A stretch of DNA of 64,000 bases from Deltaproteobacteria bacterium (GCA_016699445.1 CP064976.1:2480001-2544000), one strand, 5' to 3'. Shown: positions 46,469 through 56,463, counted from the first letter of the stretch. The notes: a model not told the origin generated them from the letters alone. Program-made: numbers and translations.

Positions 46469-48571
46469 ATGGCTAGCGCCGCTATGGAAAAAGTAAGAAA
46501 TATCGGTATTTCCGCACACATCGACTCAGGAAAGACCACACTCACAGAACGTATTTTGTTCTACACCAATAAAATTCACAAAATTGAAGAAGTGCGTGGA
46601 AAGTCAGGCGTGGGCGCGACGATGGATTTTATGGATCTCGAAAGAGAAAAGGGAATCACCATCCAGTCCGCTGCGACTTATTGCGAATGGAAAGATACTG
46701 TTATCAATATCATCGATACTCCCGGTCACGTGGATTTTACGATTGAAGTGGAACGCGCTCTTCGCGTGCTCGATGGTGCGATTTTGGTTCTGTGTTCTGT
46801 TTCCGGTGTTCAAAGTCAGTCGATCACTGTGGATCGTCAGATGACTCGTTATCATGTTCCTCGTATTGCCTTCGTCAATAAGATGGACCGTGCAGGCGCG
46901 GATCCGATTCGTGTCATGCATCAATTGCGTGATAAGTTGGGTCACAATGCTCACATGATTGCACTTCCTATTGGAGCTGAAGATCAGTTTAAAGGAATCG
47001 TCGATCTCGTTGAAATGAAAGCTTATTATTTTGATGGAGACAACGGCGAAAATATCCGTATCGAAGAAATTCCTGCCGATCTTTTAGAATCAGCCAAAGA
47101 GCGTCGTGCTGAATTGGTAGCTGCAATGGGCGATTTTGATGATGAAGTCATCAGCCTCTTTTTAGAGGATAAACCTGTTCCCGCAGATCTTTTAAGAAGA
47201 GCTATTCGTAAAGCTACTTTGAGTTTGAAATTTATTCCTGTGATGTGCGGATCTGCCTATAAAAATAAAGGTGTTCAGGTTCTTTTGGATGCTGTTGGAC
47301 ATTATCTGCCCAATCCTGCTGAAGTTGAAAACAAAGCTCTCGATCAGGACAATAACGAAGCCGAAGTTATCTTGGAATCCAATCCTGAAAAGTCTTTTGT
47401 CGGATTGGCTTTCAAATTGGAAGACGGCCGCTTTGGTCAATTGACCTACATGAGAATTTATCAGGGTAAAGTCTCCAAAGGTGATTTTATTGTAAACTCC
47501 AGCAATGGAAAAAAAGTAAAGATTCCACGTCTGGTGCGTATGCATGCTGATGAAATGCATGATATCGAAGTTGCTCAAGCAGGTGATATTGTGGCGATGT
47601 TTGGTGTGGAATGCGCTTCTGGTGATACATTCACCGATGGTGAAAACCGTTTAACGATGACATCGATGCACGTGTTTAATGTTGTTATTTCCTTGGCCGT
47701 AGCTCCTAAAGACAAAGCAGGTCAGTCTAACTTTTCAAAAGCTTTGAATCGATTTACTAAAGAAGATCCGACTTTCCGAGTGCACCGTGATGAAGAAAGT
47801 GCTCAGACAATTATTTCTGGAATGGGTGAGTTGCACTTAGAAATCTACATTGAACGTATGAAGCGTGAATATGCCTGCGAAGTTATTTCCGGAAAACCTC
47901 AAGTGGCTTACCGTGAAGCGATCACTAAGCAGACAGATTTTATGTACCAGCATAAAAAACAGACGGGTGGTTCTGGTCAATATGCTAAAATCGCAGGTAC
48001 TTTCGAGCCTCTCCCAGCTGATGCTGTTCAAAACTATGAATTCGTCGATGAAATTGTTGGTGGTAAAATTCCTCGTGAATTTATCCCTTCTTGCGACAAA
48101 GGCTTTCAAGAGCAGCTTAAAAAGGGTCTTCTTATTGGAGCTCCCGTGGTTGGTTTCCGTGCCATCATCAACGACGGTGCTTACCATGACGTCGACTCAT
48201 CCGATATGGCTTTCCGTATCTGCGCTATGACAGCCATTCGTGAGTTCTACAATGCTTGTGGTCCAATCATCCTCGAGCCCATCATGAGATTACAGACTCA
48301 AGCTCCTGAAGAATTTCAAGGAGCCACTGTGGGTCAAATCAATCAACGCCGCGGAGTCATCGTCAGCACAGGTACGAGCAACAAGTATGCTCAGATCGAC
48401 GCTGAAGTGCCACTTTCTGAAATGTTTGGTTATTCCACCGACCTTCGAAGTGCGACACAAGGTAAGGGCGAGTTCCAAATGGAATTTCTCAAATACGCTC
48501 CCGTACCTCGTAACGTCCAAGACGTTCTCGTCAAACAATACCAAGAAAAACGCGCAGCTGAGAATAAGTAG
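46469..48571 (+). CDS. fusA: Elongation factor G (HIDSGKTT subtype)
   Basis: Translational GTPase of 700 residues that drives ribosome translocation. G1 is AHIDSGKTT (Ser20 where canonical EF-G has Ala), with REKGITIQSAA, DTPGHVDF and NKMDR for G2-G4. Domains II-V follow, with GMGELHLEIYIERMKREY and a loop IV region (SGQYAKIAGTFEPL). This P-loop form is that of the spirochaete/planctomycete/deltaproteobacterial EF-G1 and mitochondrial EF-G1 group. ATG 46469 is behind AAGGAG (46458-46463). A second EF-G for recycling may exist elsewhere. It stands alone, not in the usual str operon. Confidence 0.95.
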   Translation: MASAAMEKVRNIGISAHIDSGKTTLTERILFYTNKIHKIEEVRGKSGVGATMDFMDLEREKGITIQSAATYCEWKDTVINIIDTPGHVDFTIEVERALRVLDGAILVLCSVSGVQSQSITVDRQMTRYHVPRIAFVNKMDRAGADPIRVMHQLRDKLGHNAHMIALPIGAEDQFKGIVDLVEMKAYYFDGDNGENIRIEEIPADLLESAKERRAELVAAMGDFDDEVISLFLEDKPVPADLLRRAIRKATLSLKFIPVMCGSAYKNKGVQVLLDAVGHYLPNPAEVENKALDQDNNEAEVILESNPEKSFVGLAFKLEDGRFGQLTYMRIYQGKVSKGDFIVNSSNGKKVKIPRLVRMHADEMHDIEVAQAGDIVAMFGVECASGDTFTDGENRLTMTSMHVFNVVISLAVAPKDKAGQSNFSKALNRFTKEDPTFRVHRDEESAQTIISGMGELHLEIYIERMKREYACEVISGKPQVAYREAITKQTDFMYQHKKQTGGSGQYAKIAGTFEPLPADAVQNYEFVDEIVGGKIPREFIPSCDKGFQEQLKKGLLIGAPVVGFRAIINDGAYHDVDSSDMAFRICAMTAIREFYNACGPIILEPIMRLQTQAPEEFQGATVGQINQRRGVIVSTGTSNKYAQIDAEVPLSEMFGYSTDLRSATQGKGEFQMEFLKYAPVPRNVQDVLVKQYQEKRAAENK

Positions 48572-48593
48572 GATGAGTCGTTAGCTATTTCCT

Positions 48594-48917
48594 ATGCTCA
48601 TCAATTCATCTGATTTGGATAAAGTAAAACAGGTTGTTGAAAAATATTTTATCTCAATTGACGGTGATCTCTTTTTGTTTGGTTCTCAAGCGACAGGCCA
48701 GCAAACACGTATATCAGATTATGATATTGGCTATTTTGCCGATGAAAATCTAAATCCTACCCAAAGAGAAAATCTTCGTGAGGAATTGGAAAATCTCGAC
48801 ATCCCTGTAAAGGTTGACCTAATCAATTTTAAGGAAGTTACGGACGATTTCAAAGAGATTGCCCTTAAAAAAGTGATTTTATGGAAGAAGAAATCAAAAA
48901 ACTCTCTCTTCAATTAG
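48594..48917 (+). CDS. MntA-type nucleotidyltransferase antitoxin
   Basis: Minimal nucleotidyltransferase of 107 residues. The active-site motif GS-x10-DxD is present (GSQATGQQTRISDYD). In known MntA-HepT pairs the enzyme adds AMP groups to the HEPN toxin and so disarms it. It starts 22 bases after fusA and overlaps the HEPN gene by 37 bases, so coupling is likely. The C-terminal Lys-rich end (KKVILWKKKSKN) overlaps the HEPN start. Confidence 0.9.
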   Translation: MLINSSDLDKVKQVVEKYFISIDGDLFLFGSQATGQQTRISDYDIGYFADENLNPTQRENLREELENLDIPVKVDLINFKEVTDDFKEIALKKVILWKKKSKNSLFN

Positions 48918-49297
48918 AGATGCTTAAAAAAGCGCTGTCTACTCTCAATGAGGCCCTGAGAGAGCCTTATGTCACGCTGATACGTGATGCTTCTATTCAG
49001 CGTTTTGAATATACCTTTGAATTAGCCTGGAAAATCTTCCGACGTGTTTCAAAGATTGAAGGCTTAGAAACGAATTCTCCACGTCAAGCCATTCGAAATA
49101 CCTTTCAGCTGGGTTTGATTTCAGAGACGAATGCCTGGTTTCAATTTTTGGAAGATCGAAATCTGACCTCTCATACCTATAATGAAGATAGAGCCGAGGC
49201 TGTTTATCAAAGCGCTAAAAAATTTCCTGCCGCCTTGCAGCCTGTGATTGATCTGATTGAATCTAAATATATTCAACAATCAGACACTCAAAAATAA
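48881..49297 (+). CDS. HepT-type HEPN toxin
   Basis: HEPN-domain protein of 138 residues of the HI0074 type (nucleotidyltransferase substrate-binding family). The toxin motif RX4HXY is intact: Arg93, His98 and Tyr100 in DRNLTSHTYNED. In characterised systems the Arg and His are needed for RNase activity and the Tyr is the residue AMPylated by MntA. Its start lies within the MNT gene. No recognised promoter lies between fusA and the pair, so they may depend on fusA transcription. Confidence 0.9.
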   Translation: MEEEIKKLSLQLEMLKKALSTLNEALREPYVTLIRDASIQRFEYTFELAWKIFRRVSKIEGLETNSPRQAIRNTFQLGLISETNAWFQFLEDRNLTSHTYNEDRAEAVYQSAKKFPAALQPVIDLIESKYIQQSDTQK

Positions 49298-49405
49298 AAT
49301 ATCTGACTTGTGATTAGTTGAATGGTTTTAATCTCGGTTACTGCCTTGTTTCCAAGATTGGTGTTTACAGGCAATAACATATCGAATTGTAATCCCTACA
49401 ATGTT

Positions 49406-49879
49406 TTATGCTGATAAAACCATTATTGTTTGAGTTAGAAATAAGAGTATTAAGATAGCAGGCAGTAGTGACCATGGTGCTAGCAAAATAATGAGTCTAT
49501 TCTTTATAGGCATTTCACGATGAGTGAAGAATATGCAGAGCATCTGAAATAAAACTGCCGAGCAAAATAGAAACACTTCAATTTTAGATAGTGTAAAGTA
49601 GGAAACGTGCCTGGATTGATCAAGAAGGATTTGCGCATAGCTGAATGAAGCAAACAAAAGGCAAGCAACTAGAAATATGGCTCCTGTGATATTAAATAAT
49701 TTCTCATCTATATCAGCATAGGTTTTAGAATCACTAGTTTTATGATAAAAAAGATACCAGTAGGCTATAGCTGCTATCATTACAAAAGGTGCTAGTAATC
49801 CAAACATTGTTTGAGGAAACAGCCATAGACTTAACAAAGTAAACATACATGCGAGATAAAAGTATTGATTAAATATCAT
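49406..49879 (-). CDS. Hypothetical small membrane protein
   Basis: Protein of 157 residues with four or five hydrophobic segments (near residues 5-21, 24-44, 62-82, 98-118 and 128-152), separated by a short polar loop (HKTSDSKTYADIDEK). No family motif is recognised. The 108 bases after hepT and before its end hold nothing I can name. It ends convergently with hepT and lies 19 bases past the PilZ gene's stop on the same strand, so it may be cotranscribed with that gene. Confidence 0.62.
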   Translation of the reverse strand: MIFNQYFYLACMFTLLSLWLFPQTMFGLLAPFVMIAAIAYWYLFYHKTSDSKTYADIDEKLFNITGAIFLVACLLFASFSYAQILLDQSRHVSYFTLSKIEVFLFCSAVLFQMLCIFFTHREMPIKNRLIILLAPWSLLPAILILLFLTQTIMVLSA

Positions 49880-49898
49880 AGACTCAGTGCACTTGTTA

Positions 49899-50339
49899 TT
49901 AATGCACCATCGGGTTGGAAGAAACTCCCATGAGGCGGGACATTTGTTCGAAGACGAAATTCATGAAACGTTGTTTGTCGTTGTCGTTGACATACTTAAT
50001 GATCGTGCCTGTTTCGTAACTTGTATCGGTAATCTTGTTTTGCCAAACCACTTCACCGTTGGCGCGGATAGGAGTGTCTTCACTTCCACAAATGCTAATT
50101 TCAAGATCGAGAAGGTCTCCGGGTAGAAGAGGGCCAGGTGTCATGAGTCTGAGGCCGCCGGCACTGATGTCGCTACTCATAGCTTCTGCTAGCTCACTGA
50201 CTTCGCCGCCAGGACTCTTGAGTGCATAACTAACACTTAAAGCGATATCGAGTCGCGCATAACGTCGTTTGTTCTCTTTGGCTTCTAAGACATAATCTGT
50301 ACGATTCACTTGCAGATTCTTTTCGTGTTGTTGCGACAT
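49899..50339 (-). CDS. PilZ-domain protein
   Basis: Protein of 146 residues. Residues about 23-120 form a PilZ domain with RRYARLD (the RxxxR site) and DISAGGLRL (the D/NxSxxG site), which together bind cyclic di-GMP. There is no signal peptide. Start ATG 50339 follows a GGGGAGG stretch. Its target is unknown; control of motility or of surface proteins would fit the chemotaxis operon in this genome. Confidence 0.88.
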   Translation of the reverse strand: MSQQHEKNLQVNRTDYVLEAKENKRRYARLDIALSVSYALKSPGGEVSELAEAMSSDISAGGLRLMTPGPLLPGDLLDLEISICGSEDTPIRANGEVVWQNKITDTSYETGTIIKYVNDNDKQRFMNFVFEQMSRLMGVSSNPMVH

Positions 50340-50421
50340 AAAATACCTCCCCAGGTATTGTGAAATTAGAGTATTTTAATTACTGCGCGTCAAGGAAGTT
50401 GCACTTTTAAATGCATTTTGT

Positions 50422-52388
50422 ATGACGCGACGCATGCTTAAAAGAGCTTTCAAAATAGTCATGGGTCTAGTGGTTCTTCTGATGGCCGCTATCATTGTTA
50501 TACCATTCTTGATTGATGTGAATAAATTCAAAGAACCTCTGATTCATCAAGTGGAAGATCATCTGAAAGTTAAAGTCAGTCTTGATAGGATTGAGCTTCA
50601 TCTTTTGCCACTTCCGTCTCTAGTGTTAAAAGATCTGGCTCTAACCTCTAAAGAAGGTGTTTTTGCGGAAAAACCCATTTTCAAAATGGCTTCATCTAGT
50701 TTGAGTCTTGATCTGAAAAATATTCTTTCTAGAAAAATTTCAATGGCTCTTAATTTGAGCCAACCCATTATTTATTACCGAACCTCCCAGTCTGGAGAGG
50801 ATTCCAAAACCAATTTTGAATCTTTAGTCGTTGAAGATGAAAAAGGTGCGAAAAGTGAAAGCTCATTTTTGGAAAAAATGGAAGTCACCTCGATAGCTGT
50901 AGAGAGAGGTGTGCTCTATCAACTGGAAGGTCATCATTCAGAAGAATCTACACAACCCCTTCTGCGAGATCTGGATATGGATATTGATCATTTTCCTTAT
51001 CCCCACATGAAATTCAAACCATAGGACTAAAATTAAAAGCGCGCGTTCATGAGTCGTCACAGCCACTTACTTTGGCTGGACATCTGGTCTCAGACCCAGT
51101 TCAAAAACAATATCGAACAGATGATTTAAATTTGAAGATTGGACCCACAACGTTTGTGTTAAAAATGGCTTTTAAACAAGAAAAGCTCGACTATCATTAT
51201 GATGTTCAACTTCATGCAGAATCTCTCGATTTTAGTACTCTCTCAGCTTTAAATCCTGAATTTGAAAAAAACTTGCCTCCTGAAGCTCAAATCAAAGGTT
51301 CGAGTATTTTGACAGCCAATTTAAGCGGAAATAAAACTCAAATACAGACCACAGGTTTTTTAGATTTTGAAAAAGCTAAGATTATCTATGGAAATTATTT
51401 TAAAAAAGGAGACCAAGTCCCTGCGCGTATTGAGTGGAGCTATTATGGTCCCCTGGATACAATTTTAACTTCAGGTACTTTTAAAGGAAAAATGAAGTGG
51501 CAGGATTTTTTTGTTTTAGAAAAGTATGAACCTGAAAATTTTCAGGCTGATTTTCACTTGTCAGGTAAAAAAATGGTTTTGGATGAGATGTCATTTAAAC
51601 TTTTTGACGGTTCTCTCTTGGGAAAAGGTTTTGTTGATTTTGAAAACAAGTCACCCAGCTGGCAGTTTGATTTTAAAGCTGCTCAGATTGATTTTAATAG
51701 TTTGATGACAGTCACAGGTGGATTTCGAGATATTGTTTCTGGAAAAGGAGACATGGCATTGGCTCTTTCAGGAATAGGCTCTGAGATGAAAGAAATAAAA
51801 CAATCTGCTTCAGGTGATGGAAATCTGTCTGTCTCAGCTGGAAAAATTAGTATTGTGAACATTGCTAAAGAAGTTTTGGGACAAAGTTTGGTAGATGCAT
51901 TAAACCTGGCTTTGACATCTTCAGCTGGTATGGGTGGAGCGCCTAAAATAGCTGTTCCTCGCTTTGCCATGCAAACGCAGGAGACCAACTTCAATTCTTT
52001 TGCAGGAGGATTTCGGGTGGAAAATGGTTTTATCCAGCTTCCGGATACGAAGATTATTTCAGAGTCTGCAGTGATAGGATTGACAGGAAAAACATCTTTA
52101 GATGGAGATTTGGATCTCAAAGGAAATTTCCTTTTGTCTCGTCAGGAGACAGATCAGTGGTTGGGTGATTTTCAGGGGAAATCTTCTTTGGTAGATAGTG
52201 AGGGGAAGTTGATGGTTCCTTTTACAGTCTCTGGTGCCTTGACGACACCATTGATCAAGCCTGATGTTTCTCAATGGACAGAAAAATTAAAAGGCTCTGT
52301 GATTCAAAATTTACAGCCTAAAATTGAAGAGAAACTGCCTGCAGGGATTCAAAAATCAACAGATAAGCTTAAAGAGATTTTTCACTAA
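50422..52388 (+). CDS. AsmA-like protein (one frameshift)
   Basis: Inner-membrane-anchored, periplasmic protein of about 655 residues when restored. An N-terminal TM (VMGLVVLLMAAIIVIPFLI, residues 14-32) is followed by the AsmA opening (VNKFKEPLIHQVEDHLKVKV) and C-terminal AsmA repeats (ISIVNIAKEVLG, FNSFAGGFRVENGFIQLPD). AsmA-like proteins are thought to move lipids between membranes. One C lost in the run at 51001-51004 stops the frame; repair reads YPPHEIQTIGLKLKARVH. It ends convergently with the L,D-transpeptidase, overlapping by 20 bases. Confidence 0.86.
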
Positions 52389-53505
52389 TATCTTTTTTGT
52401 AAATATCCTGACGAAATTGGATGGTTCCATCTTCATCCACCCAAGCTGTATAATAATCAATGAAGACATCGACGGGTTCTTGAAGCGTTAAAAAATAAGT
52501 TTCTTTTTTATCTATCAAATCTTTGATTTTCTGCTCGTTCCATTTTGAGCCTTCAATCAAAAATTTTGCCAATTCCATCGGTTTTTGAACACGAACGCAG
52601 CCATGGCTGGCAGATCGCATTTGGTTAGCGAAAAATGATTTTTGAGATGTGTCGTGCATGTAAATATCATAAGGGTTGGGAAATAAAAATTTCATTTTGC
52701 CTAAGGCATTTCCATCTCCAGAATCCTGTACAATTTCCAAATTTCCAGGCTTAGCATTAGCCCAGTCATAGGTGGTTGGATCTATTTCAACACTTTCTCC
52801 ATCTTTACGTTCATAAACTTTCATATTTTCTTTTGTAAGATAGTCTGGTTCTTTTCGAATCTTTTTTAAAAGTTCTTTTTTAATAATATTGGTAGGCACA
52901 TGCCATTTGGGGTTTAAAACAATCTGCTTGATCTGGCTTTGCACTTCAGGCGTGTTCCAGTTTTTCTTTAAACCAACGACAATTCTCATTTGTAAGGCTG
53001 TGTTTAGATCTTTGACTGCATACAGTTGATAATCAGGAATATTGGCATGAACGTATTTTGATGGAGGCCATGAGGTGTTTCTGAACCTTTCCCGATTGAC
53101 CATGAGTTGATTTAGCCGATCTTCTGCTGAGACATTCATAGCATCAATACTACCAACACCAATGACACCATCAGCTTCCAATCCATGACTAGCTTGAAAA
53201 GCAATCACAGCATTTTGAAGTGTCTCATCATACAAGGGTTCATCTGATTTTTTCTTTAATTCACCTGTAATCCAAAGCCTTTTGCGAATTGCAGGAATGC
53301 GAGGATTGTTTTCCCCAGGAATAATTTTCGGGCCTGATTCTACTTTTTCCCAACCACCTTTTTTGACGTATTTTTGATAAAGTTCGATGGCTTTATCTAA
53401 ACGTTTCACTCCGTCTGAGCCATATTGAAGGATGTCCTTGGCCAAAAGTGACTTGTGACTCATTACTAGAAGTAGAAATAGGAAAAGAAGTCTTTTTTTA
53501 ATCAT
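52369..53505 (-). CDS. L,D-transpeptidase (YcbB/YkuD family)
   Basis: Periplasmic enzyme of 378 residues forming 3-3 crosslinks or attaching proteins to peptidoglycan. A signal peptide (RLLFLFLLLVMSHKSLLA) is followed by a peptidoglycan-binding motif (YDETLQNAVIAFQASHGLEA) and the catalytic domain, with HDTSQKSFF and the active-site Cys in SASHGCVRV. The domain order matches YcbB (LdtD) more than short YkuD enzymes. Start ATG 53505. The 140 bases to the divergent transporter hold the promoters of both. Confidence 0.93.
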   Translation of the reverse strand: MIKKRLLFLFLLLVMSHKSLLAKDILQYGSDGVKRLDKAIELYQKYVKKGGWEKVESGPKIIPGENNPRIPAIRKRLWITGELKKKSDEPLYDETLQNAVIAFQASHGLEADGVIGVGSIDAMNVSAEDRLNQLMVNRERFRNTSWPPSKYVHANIPDYQLYAVKDLNTALQMRIVVGLKKNWNTPEVQSQIKQIVLNPKWHVPTNIIKKELLKKIRKEPDYLTKENMKVYERKDGESVEIDPTTYDWANAKPGNLEIVQDSGDGNALGKMKFLFPNPYDIYMHDTSQKSFFANQMRSASHGCVRVQKPMELAKFLIEGSKWNEQKIKDLIDKKETYFLTLQEPVDVFIDYYTAWVDEDGTIQFRQDIYKKDISEKSL

Positions 53506-53645
53506 AAACAGTCTTTAAATTAATAACGGTATCCAAAGTCGAAAACTTTAGCGAGTTGAAAAATAAATGAGTAAAAAAATGGATCGGGATGAGTAAGACT
53601 AAATCCTGGACACTCACTTTCTCTTTAGATACCCATTCATTCCTT

Positions 53646-56090
53646 ATGAAAAACTATATTAAGTTTTTGCATTTTGCCCGAATCCCTTTGGCAATTTTGT
53701 TTATTTTATTTTTTGCTTTCTGTCTGACGCAGATTCGACTCCTGAAACTCAAGAGTGATTTTAAAGAACTGCTACCCGAAACCTTTCAAAGCGTGATTGA
53801 TCTGGATCGTATTGCTGCCCGCGTACCGGGGACAGGATCTCTTATGGTCGCTGTGGAAGGAAAAAATCCGGAACAGATGATGCGTTTTGCTGATGACTTG
53901 GTAAAAAAAGTCAAAGAGCTTCCTGCAGGTTATGTAGATAATGTGGAATATAATGTTTCTGATGTGAGGAAGTTTTATGAAAATAATAAATACCTCTACA
54001 TGTCATTGGCAGACTTGAAAGAACTCAAAGAACGACTCGATCGCCGTATTCAAAAAGAGAAGCTTAAGACAACTGGGATTTTTATCGATCTGGATGAAAG
54101 TAATTCTGGTTTTGAAACCAAAGATCTTGAAAATAAATACCGCGAAAAAGCCGGAAATTATGACAATTACACCAAAGGCTACTTCTTTAATAAAGAACAA
54201 GACATGTTGGTAGTTGTTTTGCGTCCTCCAGGATCAGCAACTGGCATAGAGTTTTCCAAAGATTTGGTAACACGTATTCAAACCTTGATTGATGAGATGA
54301 AGCCCACTTCCTATGATCCATCCATTAAGGTTGGGCTGACTGGAAAATTTCGTCGTGTACTTTTTGAATACTCGGCATTGATTGAAGATATTGTTTCAAC
54401 AACAGGTTTGTGTGTGGCTCTCGTTGGTTTGGCAGTTTTGATTTATTATCGACGGGCCCGCATGGTTTTGTTGATGGCTTGGGCTGTCTTCAATGGAGCG
54501 GCATGGACCTTTGCTTTGGCTAAATGGCATATTGGTTATTTGACCACTCAAACGGCATTTTTGGCGTCTATTATTGTTGGTAATGGGATTAACTATAGTT
54601 TGATTCTCATGGCTCGCTATTTGGAAGAAAGAAAAGCAGGGAAGAATGTTCTCGATTCTCTTCAAATTTCAATTCCAGCGACCATCTCAGGGACATTGGC
54701 TTCAGGAATGACGACCAGTTTAGCTTTTGCGACTCTTTTGATTACAGAGATTAAAGGATTTTCCCATTTTGGTTTTATCGGTGGATTGGGAATGTTTTTG
54801 TGTTGGGTGGCTACATACACTGTGCTTCCAGTATTTATGAGTTTGACTGAATCTATTTGGCCCTTGGTCAAAGAAAATGAAAATCGACTGACCAAGATAG
54901 ATGTTTCCATCATGCCTTTTTTTGCCAACAATCTAGTCCGATGGGCACGTCCATTGACAGGCTTTGGGATCGCTTTAAGTTTGGCGGCTGTTCCGTTAAT
55001 TGTTTGGTTTGTTCCACGATCTTTGGAATATGATTTTTCAAAATTAAGAATGAAAAATAAGGGAGCTGCTGTTTCTGAAGAAGCTTATTGGAGTAATAAA
55101 GTCGACGATGTCTTTGGACGATCCAGCACACCAGCTGTATTGGCCACTGATCGTATTGAACAAGTGAAACCACTTTGTGATGAAATCATGAGGAAAAATT
55201 TACAAGATCCTTATGAAAAGCAAGTCGTGGATAGCTGTAAGTCGATCTATTCTTACTTACCCGAAGATCAGGATGAGAAGTTGGTTGTTCTAGGTGATTT
55301 GAGAAAACTTTTGGAAGATAAAACTCTCAAATTTTTATCTGCAGACCAGAAAAAAGAGCTCAATGATTTCAAAAAGAATTTTGTGAATAAAAAACTCGAG
55401 CTTAAAGATTTGCCTGAGATGATAGTAAAAAATTTCAGGGAAAAAAATGGAGCTGTGGGAAATTTAGTTTTTGTCTACTCAAGTTTTCGTGTGCCTTTGT
55501 GGGATGGGAAGAATCTCATTCGATTTGCTGAGCTCATCCGTTACAACAAACTGGCCAATGGTGATGTGATTACCGGTTCGGGTGATTCAGCCATATTTGC
55601 CGACATGCTTAAAGCGGTGACTCATGATGGCCCGCGAGCGACTGTTTTAGCTTTTGTGGTTGTGTGTTTGGCTGTTGCCGTTATCTTTAGGGAAAAGCGG
55701 GGAATTTATTTTATTATTGGTACGTTGACGATGGGTGTTTTGTGGATGTTTGGTGCGATTGCTTTGTTTAATATTAAGATCAACTTCTTCAACTTTATCG
55801 CGATCCCAACGACGTTTGGGATTGGCGTTGATTATGGGTGTAACATTTATCAACGTTACAAAGAAGAAGGTAAGGGATCGTTGCCAAAAGTATTGATGAC
55901 GACAGGTGGAGCTGTTTTATTGTGTTCTATCACAACGATTATTGGTTATATGACTCTCATTATCGCCAAAAATCAGGCTTTGGTTTCTTTTGGTTGGATT
56001 GGAATTATTGGTGAAGTGACTTGTTTGGTTGCGGCTTTGTTGGTGGTGCCAGCTTTAGTGATTCGTTTTGAAAATCGTAAGAAGGTTTAA
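53646..56090 (+). CDS. RND/MMPL-family transporter
   Basis: Inner membrane transporter of about 814 residues. It has the MMPL layout twice: one TM, a large periplasmic domain, then a block of five TMs; the first block has ILMARYLEERKAGKNVLDS and the second has FGIGVDYGCNIYQRYKEEG. I start at ATG 53646 (MKNYIKFLHFARIP); the frame is open back to 53589 but that part lacks conservation. The substrate is unknown; family members move lipids or hopanoids. It is followed by yacG after two bases. No adaptor or outer-membrane partner is adjacent. Confidence 0.9.
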   Translation: MKNYIKFLHFARIPLAILFILFFAFCLTQIRLLKLKSDFKELLPETFQSVIDLDRIAARVPGTGSLMVAVEGKNPEQMMRFADDLVKKVKELPAGYVDNVEYNVSDVRKFYENNKYLYMSLADLKELKERLDRRIQKEKLKTTGIFIDLDESNSGFETKDLENKYREKAGNYDNYTKGYFFNKEQDMLVVVLRPPGSATGIEFSKDLVTRIQTLIDEMKPTSYDPSIKVGLTGKFRRVLFEYSALIEDIVSTTGLCVALVGLAVLIYYRRARMVLLMAWAVFNGAAWTFALAKWHIGYLTTQTAFLASIIVGNGINYSLILMARYLEERKAGKNVLDSLQISIPATISGTLASGMTTSLAFATLLITEIKGFSHFGFIGGLGMFLCWVATYTVLPVFMSLTESIWPLVKENENRLTKIDVSIMPFFANNLVRWARPLTGFGIALSLAAVPLIVWFVPRSLEYDFSKLRMKNKGAAVSEEAYWSNKVDDVFGRSSTPAVLATDRIEQVKPLCDEIMRKNLQDPYEKQVVDSCKSIYSYLPEDQDEKLVVLGDLRKLLEDKTLKFLSADQKKELNDFKKNFVNKKLELKDLPEMIVKNFREKNGAVGNLVFVYSSFRVPLWDGKNLIRFAELIRYNKLANGDVITGSGDSAIFADMLKAVTHDGPRATVLAFVVVCLAVAVIFREKRGIYFIIGTLTMGVLWMFGAIALFNIKINFFNFIAIPTTFGIGVDYGCNIYQRYKEEGKGSLPKVLMTTGGAVLLCSITTIIGYMTLIIAKNQALVSFGWIGIIGEVTCLVAALLVVPALVIRFENRKKV

Positions 56091-56092
56091 AG

Positions 56093-56311
56093 ATGGTTAA
56101 AACAATAGATCTCAAATCCACCATACACTGTCGTCAGTGCGGCAAGAAGATTGATCTAGATCCTAATCCTTACCGTCCTTTTTGCTCCGATCGCTGTCGG
56201 AAGATAGATTTGGGAAAATGGTTTGGAGAATCTTACCGGGTCCCTGATAAAGAAATTCCTAGTGAGAATTTTCAGGAAAATAATTTAGATGATGAGGAGA
56301 GAGAAGAATGA
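56093..56311 (+). CDS. yacG: DNA gyrase inhibitor YacG
   Basis: Zinc protein of 72 residues. The four Cys ligands are in CRQCGKK and FCSDRCRKIDLGKW, the family signature, followed by an acidic tail (DDEEREE). YacG of E. coli binds gyrase GyrB and inhibits its activity. It starts two bases after the transporter stop, with GTTTAAAG before it and no strong ribosome binding site, and is probably coupled to it. Confidence 0.93.
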   Translation: MVKTIDLKSTIHCRQCGKKIDLDPNPYRPFCSDRCRKIDLGKWFGESYRVPDKEIPSENFQENNLDDEEREE

Positions 56312-56327
56312 AAAAAACAAAGACCAT

Positions 56328-56417
56328 GTCCTTGCGAGGAGTCCGCCAAAGCGGACGACGTGGCAATCTTATGAAGTTATCGGGAGATCGCCGCGCCCTT
56401 CGGGCTCGCGATGACAG
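56328..56417. repeat. Long inverted repeat, copy 2 (before argD)
   Basis: About 90 bases with arms GTCCTTGCGAGGAG...GACGTGGCAATCTT and GGGAGATCGCCGCG...CTCGCGATGACAG, each arm folding on its own (GTCCGC/GCGGAC on the left, CGCCCTTCGGGCTCG on the right). Related to the copy at 25780. The argD frame is open through it, giving a false N-terminal extension rich in Arg and Gly. Confidence 0.82.
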
Positions 56418-56463
56418 CCGATCTCCCAGTGCGCATCTGCGTTTTTTGACTCAAAATTTTGTC

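Noticed and set aside
56308..56463. N-terminal extension of ArgD of about 52 residues
   Set aside because: Most of it is the inverted repeat at 56328-56417; the family start is the ATG at 56464.
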